Shown here: piece after piece, positions 8,049 through 13,353 of the stretch
Position numbering within the stretch: position 1 is the stretch's first letter
Layout of the letters: the number at the start of each line of letters is the position of its first letter
Origin: an uncultured Synergistaceae bacterium
Lineage (GTDB): Bacteria > Synergistota > Synergistia > Synergistales > Aminobacteriaceae
Direction of reading: 5' to 3'
Length of the DNA stretch: 17,491 nucleotides
Assembly: GCA_937870605.1 (NCBI GenBank)
Contig: CALMZW010000278.1
Location: 1 to 17,491, forward strand
Position numbers and translations under genes: made by a program
The notes under the pieces: generated by a model
Database searches by the model: none
Seen by the model: only the letters and a program-made list of their open reading frames with translations
What the model was told of the DNA's origin: nothing

Positions 8049-8791
8049 TTATCTTCCTCCCCTTCGGAAAGAGCATTGATCGCTCCCCCTTCGCGAATCA
8101 TCTTTTCCAGATCATGAACAGGCATTTCCACAACCGCTCCGGTCGCAAGCGACCCTATGTCCATTTTACCAATTCTTTTGCGGAGAAGCGATTGCACAAC
8201 GTACCCACGGACCTGGGCCATACGTCGTATTTCACGCTTCTTTCCCTCAGAAAGCGTGATGCACAGCCATCTGCCCTTCGGTTCACGGTCCATGACGCGG
8301 ACGCGACGGGCTCGCAGGAGTTCTCCGTCCGAGGTCACGCCGACGCGCCATGCGTGCAGCGAATCGGAAGAAGGCGGACGATCCAGGAGAACTTCGTACT
8401 CCTTGTCGATCCCGCCGCCGGGATGCGCTATTCGCTGCGCGAAATCCCCGTCGTTCGTAAGCAGAAGCAGTCCCTCTGAATCCCGGTCGAGTCTGCCGAC
8501 CGGAAACACGCGGTACATCCGTTGCCGCTCCGGGAGCAATTCGATAACCGTGGGATCCCTGCCGTCGGTTACCGCGCAAACGTATCCCTTCGGCTTGTTG
8601 AGAACCAGGTATATTGTATCCTGTCGTTCGACCTTGCGGCCGTCGACTTCAATCACGTCTCCGTCCCGCACAGTGCGGGAAAGATCATCGCATTTCTCTC
8701 CGTTGATCCGGACACGTCCTTCACGAACCGGAATCTCGGCTTTTCTTCGCGAGCCGAGCCCGCAGAGGGCAAGGTATTTATTCAAACGCAT
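8015..8791 (-). CDS. rluB: Ribosomal large-subunit pseudouridine synthase, RsuA/RluB family
   Basis: Converts a specific uridine of rRNA to pseudouridine; the RluB/RsuA branch acts on single sites, usually in 23S helix 89-92 or in 16S. The 258-residue protein has an N-terminal S4 RNA-binding domain (MRLNKYLALCGLGSRRKAE, about 1-60), then the synthase domain with VLNKPKGYVC and the catalytic motif GRLDRDSEGLLLLTNDG, with Asp102 as the nucleophile. KKREIRRMAQVRGYVV matches the conserved C-terminal block. I use rluB because linkage to scpAB is typical of that branch; the exact rRNA target is not shown. The start overlaps the scpB end by 14 bases and has only a weak ribosome binding site, so coupling is likely. 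Confidence 0.9.
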   Translation of the reverse strand: MRLNKYLALCGLGSRRKAEIPVREGRVRINGEKCDDLSRTVRDGDVIEVDGRKVERQDTIYLVLNKPKGYVCAVTDGRDPTVIELLPERQRMYRVFPVGRLDRDSEGLLLLTNDGDFAQRIAHPGGGIDKEYEVLLDRPPSSDSLHAWRVGVTSDGELLRARRVRVMDREPKGRWLCITLSEGKKREIRRMAQVRGYVVQSLLRKRIGKMDIGSLATGAVVEMPVHDLEKMIREGGAINALSEGEEDKWTASMNVHGS

Positions 8792-9353
8792 CGTCGTTCC
8801 CGGCTTTGTGCCGGGCCATCTCGCTCAATTCGGCGAGCGTCGGCAGTTCGGAGATGGAATCAAGTCCGAATTCCCGAAGGAACAAATCGGTCGTACGGTA
8901 CAGGAGAGGAGAGCCGCTTCCCTTCTTTCGACCGGCGATGCGAAGCAATCCCACCGTCAAGAGCGTTTCGATGACACGATCGCATCGGACGCCGCGTATT
9001 TCTTCAATTTCTCCCCGCGTCACAGGCTGGTTGTACGCGACCACGGCAAGACTCTCGAACGCCGCCTTGCTCAGGCGGACGCGCTGCGAGTCCTCCTGAA
9101 AGCGGGATACCGTTTCAAATACATCGGCGGAGGAACACATCTGCCAGCCTCCGGCGACGCGCTGAACGACCAGACCATGACCCGCATCGTAATGATTCTT
9201 CAGCTCTTCGATCGCACTGCGGACTTTCCCCTCCCCGAAAGCCGTGATATCGGCGATACGCGACTCCGGGACCGGCCTGGAAGCGACAAACAGAATCGCC
9301 TCAAGCATCCTGGCCTCCGGGGAAAGAACACTCTGACCCGATAGCGACGACAT
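8778..9353 (-). CDS. scpB: Segregation and condensation protein B
   Basis: ScpB dimerises and binds ScpA, forming with SMC the condensin that compacts and segregates the chromosome. The 191-residue product has two winged-helix regions: LEAILFVASRPVPESRIAD at the start, and the well-conserved second part with ALESLAVVAYNQPV-like sequence (here AFESLAVVAYNQPVTRGEIE), IRGVRCDRVIETLLTVGLL and LLYRTTDLFLREFGLDS. The ATG at 9353 is preceded by an excellent ribosome binding site, AGGAGGAGGTG, 7 bases upstream, so the 53-base overlap with the end of scpA seems real. An internal ATG at 9308 is the only shorter alternative. Confidence 0.94.
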   Translation of the reverse strand: MSSLSGQSVLSPEARMLEAILFVASRPVPESRIADITAFGEGKVRSAIEELKNHYDAGHGLVVQRVAGGWQMCSSADVFETVSRFQEDSQRVRLSKAAFESLAVVAYNQPVTRGEIEEIRGVRCDRVIETLLTVGLLRIAGRKKGSGSPLLYRTTDLFLREFGLDSISELPTLAELSEMARHKAGNDDAFE

Positions 9354-10098
9354 CGCCGAACACCTCCTCCTGGCGTATTCGTATACGTCCCATTCGGCAC
9401 ATTTCGAGCAGGGCGAGAATTGTTACCAGAAGCACGGAAAAGTGCGATTTTTCACGCAGTAAGGACGATATAGAAAACGTCTTTCGCTCCCGGATAATTT
9501 CCGTCAATTCCTCGACCTTTCGATCGATGAGCGTTTCATCAGGAATCGGATCCGGCACGCCTGCCCAATGCTCTTCGTCGTCTATAGGCTTCGCGTTGCC
9601 CTTTCTGCGCCGGGCGATATCCCACCAAAGGGTGGACAGCGCGTAGACGTCTCCGATGTCGTAGTGCACCGGGCCTTCAATGCCGCAGATTCTGGTCATC
9701 CGACGATCCTGCGAACTCTTCCGCAGGATCAGCGATTCCCTGGCGATGCGATAGGGAGCGAAGAGCTCCACCCGTCGTTCGATGTCCTCGAGGAACTCGC
9801 CGTCTCCGACCTCTTCTCCGTCTGCCTGCATCGCGTTGAGGGGAAAAAGAGACAGAACTTTGAACAGAAGAAGCGTAGCCGCCTTGTGAAAGAAATCCGC
9901 CACCTCGGGAAGCGGGATGTCCTTCCTGCGCGTCAGATATTGTCCGTATGCCCTCACGATATCGGTGAGAGGTATTCGAGAAATGTCGATCTGTCTCGAC
10001 TCGACAAGGACGCACAGGAGATCAACCGGCCCGGTAAAGGCCTCCACGGAAACGAGAAAATTCCGTTCCTCTCCTGCGATTGCCGGCGCATCAGACAT
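9301..10098 (-). CDS. scpA: Segregation and condensation protein A
   Basis: ScpA is the kleisin of the bacterial SMC condensin and bridges the SMC heads. The 265-residue protein has the N-terminal kleisin helix region with FTGPVDLLCVLVESRQIDISRIPLTDIV, then LPEVADFFHKAATLLLFKVLSLFP, an acidic middle, and a C-terminal winged-helix part around SISSLLREKSHFSVLLVTILALLEMCRMGRI that would bind SMC. I start at MSDAPAIAG; the frame is open to 10170 but the extra 24 codons lie in the Nif3-like gene. The start overlaps that gene's stop by 8 bases, with GGGGAA about 8 bases upstream. ScpA and ScpB overlap by 53 bases, consistent with stoichiometric, coupled synthesis. Confidence 0.94.
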   Translation of the reverse strand: MSDAPAIAGEERNFLVSVEAFTGPVDLLCVLVESRQIDISRIPLTDIVRAYGQYLTRRKDIPLPEVADFFHKAATLLLFKVLSLFPLNAMQADGEEVGDGEFLEDIERRVELFAPYRIARESLILRKSSQDRRMTRICGIEGPVHYDIGDVYALSTLWWDIARRRKGNAKPIDDEEHWAGVPDPIPDETLIDRKVEELTEIIRERKTFSISSLLREKSHFSVLLVTILALLEMCRMGRIRIRQEEVFGDVVAIGSECSFPGGQDA

Positions 10099-10858
10099 AA
10101 AGCCGTTCCCCAAGCTCCTCCGAAACGAGAACATCGACAGGGAGGTCATTGCCTCCAATGATCTCCGCAAGCCGCTTCATGGACATCCGTTCCATCTCGC
10201 CGTGATCCGCGAGAGCAACACACACCCCGGAATTCTTTGCTTCCATGACATCATGATACGTCAAATCAGCCGTACAGAAAACATCCGCTCCCGATTCGAC
10301 CGCGTCGCGGAGAAAATCCCGGCCCGAACCGCCGCACAACGCCACAGAACGAATCGTTCTTCCGGCATCTCCGTAGCCCGAAACCCATGAAAGCGTCCAG
10401 CGTTCCTTCAAGACACCAAGAAAGTCGCCGAAGGGAAGAGGATCGAGAAAGCCTCTCCGTCCAAGCCCGTTGTCCTCGCCTCGCAAAGGAGACACGTCCC
10501 GCATCCCGAGGCGATCGGCCAGGACCGCATTGACCCCTACATCGCTGCGATCCCAGTTCGTATGGGCGCAGAGAACGGATATTCCGCACCCGATCGCGCT
10601 CCGTATCGCCCGGGCCGCAATGGAATCCCGATCGATGCGCCGAAGCGAAGGGAAGATCATCGGATGATGCGTGACAAGGAGGTCGCATCCGCGCGACGAC
10701 GCCTCTTCAACGGACGCTGTGGTCGCATCGAGACACACTCCGACGCGATGGACCGCGTCTCCGGGATCGCCGAGCAACAGTCCGCTGTTGTCCCATGACT
10801 CCGCCGCTCCAAACGGAGCAACCGCTTCAATGCGTTCGATGACATCGGAAAGACGCAT
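10091..10858 (-). CDS. Nif3-like dinuclear metal-binding protein
   Basis: A 255-residue member of the Nif3/DUF34 family, often annotated as GTP cyclohydrolase 1 type 2 although the true activity is unsettled. Metal-site signatures are present in order: AESWDNSGLLLG, THHP (His64, His65), HTNWD (Asp103), and the C-terminal ADHGEME, where His219 and Glu223 match the usual GHxxxE ligands. TADLTYHDVMEA matches the family GDxxYHD block. The single-domain length is the short form, without the PII-like insert found in B. subtilis YqfO. The ATG has AGGAGGGG 6-8 bases upstream. That ribosome binding site directly adjoins the T-tract of the upstream terminator, so no separate promoter fits between them. 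Confidence 0.92.
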   Translation of the reverse strand: MRLSDVIERIEAVAPFGAAESWDNSGLLLGDPGDAVHRVGVCLDATTASVEEASSRGCDLLVTHHPMIFPSLRRIDRDSIAARAIRSAIGCGISVLCAHTNWDRSDVGVNAVLADRLGMRDVSPLRGEDNGLGRRGFLDPLPFGDFLGVLKERWTLSWVSGYGDAGRTIRSVALCGGSGRDFLRDAVESGADVFCTADLTYHDVMEAKNSGVCVALADHGEMERMSMKRLAEIIGGNDLPVDVLVSEELGERLYV

Positions 10859-10872
10859 CGTTCTCCCCTCCT

Positions 10873-10906
10873 AAAAAAAAAGCCGTCTCCCTGGACAGGA
10901 AACGGC
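10873..10906 (-). terminator. Intrinsic terminator between the tRNA and the Nif3-like gene
   Basis: Read on the minus strand, GCCGTTTCC pairs with GGGAGACGGC around a loop of about 6 bases, with one G-U pair, and nine T residues follow at once. It begins 7 bases after the CCA end of the tRNA. The T-tract ends where the AGGAGGGG ribosome binding site of the next gene begins (10872). The plus-strand reading has no T-tract. It should end the ferredoxin-tRNA transcript, with some readthrough into the operon. Confidence 0.88.
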
Positions 10907-10913
10907 AAATAGT

Positions 10914-10990
10914 TGGTGGGCCTACCTGGACTCGAACCAGGAACCTTCCGGTTATGAGCCGGTGGCTCTAACCCGTTGAGCTATAGGCCC
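10914..10990 (-). tRNA. tRNA with anticodon CAU, probably tRNA-Ile2 (lysidine type)
   Basis: A complete 77-base tRNA including an encoded CCA. The acceptor stem GGGCCTA pairs with TAGGCCC, the D stem is GCTC/GAGC with GG in the loop, and the T stem CCTGG/CCAGG flanks TTCGAGT. The anticodon CAT is at 10954-10956 within CTCATAA. CAU tRNAs can be initiator Met, elongator Met or Ile2. It is not an initiator, since position 1 pairs normally and the anticodon stem lacks the three-GC signature. The acceptor stem and the A73 discriminator equal those common in tRNA-Ile(GAU), and the loop context GGCTCATAACC resembles known Ile2 genes, so I favour Ile2 read as AUA after TilS modification. Elongator Met remains possible. 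Bases 27 and 43 are an A-A mismatch. Confidence 0.93.
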
Positions 10991-10998
10991 GTTCATTG

Positions 10999-11027
10999 AG
11001 TATACCCTTTTCGCCAACCGGGAACAA
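10999..11027 (-). promoter_or_regulatory. Candidate sigma-70 promoter for the tRNA
   Basis: On the minus strand TTGTTC (11022-11027) and TATACT (10999-11004) are 17 bases apart, in the gap between the ferredoxin stop and the tRNA. The -10 box is strong and the -35 box weak. Transcription would start a few bases before the mature 5' end of the tRNA, leaving a very short leader. Confidence 0.55.
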
Positions 11028-11038
11028 TGATTGACGAG

Positions 11039-11221
11039 TTATTCCTCGACGTGGATGCAACCGACCGGGCAACTGTCGGCGGCTTCCTTCGCGCACGGAG
11101 ATCCTCCGGCGTTGATCACTTTGGAAACGCCGGCGGCCTCGTCCATGGAAAAGACATCCGGACAAATCTGTACACACACTCCACAGCCGATGCATTCGTT
11201 CTTGTCAAGAGAGACCCGCAT
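11039..11221 (-). CDS. Small [4Fe-4S] ferredoxin
   Basis: A 60-residue low-potential electron carrier. The layout matches single-cluster ferredoxins: Cys10, Cys13 and Cys16 in CIGCGVC plus Cys51 in SCPVGC would hold the cluster. Cys20 (in QICPDVF) and Cys43 correspond to the disulfide pair seen in Desulfovibrio gigas ferredoxin. Cys55 is an extra cysteine where alanine is usual. The ATG at 11221 is chosen over an in-frame GTG at 11233 because the ribosome binding site AAGGAGG overlaps that GTG; its spacing to the ATG is rather long (about 11 bases). It has its own promoter just upstream and sits before the tRNA. The partner enzyme cannot be told from the neighbourhood. Confidence 0.93.
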   Translation of the reverse strand: MRVSLDKNECIGCGVCVQICPDVFSMDEAAGVSKVINAGGSPCAKEAADSCPVGCIHVEE

Positions 11222-11250
11222 GAAAGCGAGCACCTCCTTTCGCGCAAGCG

Positions 11251-11279
11251 ATTGTATAACACGGTTCTCCGAACGTCAA
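11251..11279 (-). promoter_or_regulatory. Sigma-70 promoter for the ferredoxin gene
   Basis: On the minus strand TTGACG (11274-11279) and TACAAT (11251-11256) are separated by exactly 17 bases. The -35 box overlaps the last bases of purR. This is one of the two best promoter matches in the window and should drive the ferredoxin gene, the tRNA, and, by readthrough, the long operon. Confidence 0.78.
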
Positions 11280-12085
11280 ACGGAAGTCTTTTCCCATATC
11301 CGAAGTTCAGGAGCGCTCTTTTCTATGCTGTCCAGACGTAATAGAGCCTGGAAACCGTTAACCGTCTTGATTTCAGGTTCCGAAGAAACGATGAACACGC
11401 CGATCCCCGTCACTTCAGCACCGAATTCTTTCGCAACGAGCAGCATTCCGGAAATCGTCGATCCTCCGCGCATGAAATCGTCGATGATCAGAACCTTGTT
11501 TCCGCGCGATAATTGTTTCGTGCTCATATACATTGTCTTCACATCGCCGATTTTCGTGGGATAGTGAACGGCGACCGCCGATCCGTCGCTCGGGCGGTTC
11601 CTGAAGCGACAGACAGCCAGGGGTATGCCCATCGCAAACGCGGTTGACATCGCCAACGGAATTCCCTTCACTTCGGAAGTCATGACGACATCCGGCGCGG
11701 AGCCGTGAAACATCGACGCCATCGCATATCCGAGCCGCATGGCGACGGACGGATTGAAGAGGATATCCGTATAGTAGATTAACCCGCCGGGCAAGATCCT
11801 GTCCTCGTGAGAGAGCAGGCGAACAATCTCGGACAGCAGCTCGTTTCTCGCTTCGTCCGAAAGGCGCGGAACAAACGAAGCCCCCCCGCTTCTTCCCCTG
11901 TCGACATGGATATCGCCGATTCCTTCTTTCGACAGCGCGTCGTCGATGATCGCCACGTCATCGCTGACGACAGTCTTCGATACGCCGAAACAGGATGCGA
12001 GCGCCGTAAGGGAAATCTGCGACGAAGGCGAAGAGAGGAAGCGAGCGACAGTTCGAATCAATCTTTCTGTTCTTTGACCTTTCAT
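11276..12085 (-). CDS. purR: Pur operon repressor PurR, PRPP-binding (Bacillus type)
   Basis: In B. subtilis this protein represses purine synthesis genes and is released from DNA by PRPP. The 269-residue protein has an N-terminal winged-helix domain (about 5-75, with RLIRTVARFLSS and FGVSKTVVSDDVAIID) and a C-terminal phosphoribosyltransferase-like domain. The PRPP-binding motif VLIIDDFMRGGST (198-210) is intact, as are MTSEVKGIPLA and YYTDILFNP. It begins 8 bases after the ispE stop, using GGGGTGA at the ispE end as ribosome binding site. The ispE-purR linkage is the same as in B. subtilis, although yabJ and spoVG do not follow here; the ferredoxin gene does. Its targets are not in this window. 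Confidence 0.93.
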   Translation of the reverse strand: MKGQRTERLIRTVARFLSSPSSQISLTALASCFGVSKTVVSDDVAIIDDALSKEGIGDIHVDRGRSGGASFVPRLSDEARNELLSEIVRLLSHEDRILPGGLIYYTDILFNPSVAMRLGYAMASMFHGSAPDVVMTSEVKGIPLAMSTAFAMGIPLAVCRFRNRPSDGSAVAVHYPTKIGDVKTMYMSTKQLSRGNKVLIIDDFMRGGSTISGMLLVAKEFGAEVTGIGVFIVSSEPEIKTVNGFQALLRLDSIEKSAPELRIWEKTSV

Positions 12086-12093
12086 GGATCAGA

Positions 12094-12954
12094 TCACCCC
12101 ATCGTAATGATTCTTCTGCACCATGGAAGACTCTTGAGGGCATGCATTATGTGAACGATCGATGTATCGTCGTCCGCAAGAAAAAAGAAAGCGCTTCCGC
12201 TCCCGGAAAGCCCGTACCCCGGAGCTCCGGAGGAACGTCCGAGAGCCGCAAGGAGTTCGTATTCGGGATGCTCCTGAAAGAGGACGCACGCGAAGTCGTT
12301 CGGCAACAATCCGACGCGCCGACCGGCGTTCAGGGCACCGATGACATCGAAAGCCTCCTCACGGGCTCGCGTTTCGTTTCGCGGAAAAGACCCCTTGAAA
12401 AAAGAATCCAGTTTCGAGAACGCCCGCCGTGTGTTGGAAAACCAATCCGGAATCACGAGAATCACGTTGAACCCGCGGTCCAGCGAAAGGCGCTCGCGAA
12501 CTATGCCGATATCACCGACCAACGCCAGCTTCGATCCCTCAAAGAGAAAAGGGATGTCGGCGCCTATTGACTCGCAAAAACCATCAGGAAGAGCCGCCCC
12601 CGCGAAGCGCGCAGCCCAGCGAAGAAACGCGGCGGCATTCCCGCTTCCCGCCCCGATGCCCGTTCCGGGAGGGATCGTCTTGTGTATGCCGACATCGAGA
12701 AAAGGAAGATTCGCAAAGGATTCCGTGCGGCGGAGAACGGACAGACAACGGGAGATGATATTCTCGCCGGGGATAGGAAAAGGTTCCGTCGTCACCGAAT
12801 CGCTGACATTATTGGCCTTTTTTACACGTATTGTCAACTGTTCTGTCGCCTCATTACGATAGAACAGGGAACAAATATTGTGATAGCCGTCAGATCGCAT
12901 CCCGACGACGCGAAGCGTCAGGTTGAGCTTTGAAGGAGTGTATTGCAGATACAT
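12094..12954 (-). CDS. ispE: 4-diphosphocytidyl-2-C-methyl-D-erythritol kinase
   Basis: Phosphorylates CDP-methylerythritol in the MEP pathway to isoprenoids; it is a GHMP-family kinase. The 286-residue protein begins MYLQYTPSKLNLTL with Lys9 in the catalytic position and the RSDGYHN substrate motif. The ATP-binding loop reads PPGTGIGAGSGNAAAFL (95-111) rather than the more common GLGGGSSDAA. The catalytic Asp132 lies in GADIPFLF, and GLSGSGSAFFF matches motif 3. I use the ATG at 12954, with GGTGGTGA just upstream; an in-frame GTG at 12969 is less likely because it overlaps that site. A terminator hairpin stands directly upstream, so transcription probably comes from the veg promoter by readthrough. 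Confidence 0.94.
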   Translation of the reverse strand: MYLQYTPSKLNLTLRVVGMRSDGYHNICSLFYRNEATEQLTIRVKKANNVSDSVTTEPFPIPGENIISRCLSVLRRTESFANLPFLDVGIHKTIPPGTGIGAGSGNAAAFLRWAARFAGAALPDGFCESIGADIPFLFEGSKLALVGDIGIVRERLSLDRGFNVILVIPDWFSNTRRAFSKLDSFFKGSFPRNETRAREEAFDVIGALNAGRRVGLLPNDFACVLFQEHPEYELLAALGRSSGAPGYGLSGSGSAFFFLADDDTSIVHIMHALKSLPWCRRIITMG

Positions 12955-12969
12955 CCGGTCACCACCCAC

Positions 12970-13001
12970 AAAAACGCCCCGACACTTCGACGTGTCGGGG
13001 C
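12970..13001 (-). terminator. Intrinsic terminator between veg and ispE
   Basis: On the minus strand a perfect 10-base-pair stem, GCCCCGACAC with GTGTCGGGGC around a 6-base loop, is followed by GTTTTT. The T-tract ends 3 bases before the GGTGGTGA ribosome binding site of ispE. On the plus strand the sequence after the stem is not T-rich enough for a terminator. Confidence 0.85.
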
Positions 13002-13028
13002 TTCTTCGGCGCTGGCATAGTGTTTCAG

Positions 13029-13268
13029 TCAGTTTCGGTTGCTCTGAACAAGCTCCAGTTCGACTTCTTTGGTGAGGATTTCGGCATAGCTGAAGGAGAC
13101 CTTGCTATCCAGGGAATCGACGTAAAGAGTAAAGAGATTCGGATAGGTTTCCAGAATGACGCCCTGCTTTTCCTCGACCTTTCGTCGACCTTTCGCCGTT
13201 CTGTAGCGGACTCTCATGCCTTTGAAAAGAGCAACCTGTTGCCTGATCTCCGCAAGGCTATAGGTCAT
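13029..13268 (-). CDS. veg: Veg family protein
   Basis: A 79-residue Veg protein. In B. subtilis Veg is an abundant small protein that promotes biofilm formation; its molecular activity is not well known. Conserved features are visible: SLAEIRQQVALFKGMRVRYRT at the N-terminus, a basic KGRRKVEEKQGVI segment, and ETYPNLFTLYVD followed by SFSYAEILTKEVEL. The ATG at 13268 has GAGAGGTGA upstream; an in-frame extension to 13328 would run back over the promoter. It has a strong promoter and a terminator behind it, so it can be expressed as a single-gene transcript at a high level. Its place before ispE and purR matches B. subtilis, minus the spore gene sspF. Confidence 0.92.
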   Translation of the reverse strand: MTYSLAEIRQQVALFKGMRVRYRTAKGRRKVEEKQGVILETYPNLFTLYVDSLDSKVSFSYAEILTKEVELELVQSNRN

Positions 13269-13299
13269 ACGGGTCACCTCTCCATCTAACCTTCGGCAG

Positions 13300-13328
13300 A
13301 TTATACCACCCCAGGCTATAGGATGCAA
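13300..13328 (-). promoter_or_regulatory. Strong sigma-70 promoter for veg
   Basis: On the minus strand TTGCAT (13323-13328) and a perfect TATAAT (13300-13305) are 17 bases apart, upstream of the veg ribosome binding site. It lies in the 85-base gap between selB and veg. The veg promoter of B. subtilis is likewise a classic strong promoter. Confidence 0.82.
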
Positions 13329-13353
13329 GCGCCCCTTATATTCGCCTTAATGC

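Noticed and set aside
12975..13028. A separate ispE promoter between veg and the terminator
   Set aside because: Only weak hexamers at poor spacing are present, and any transcript from there would still have to pass the hairpin.
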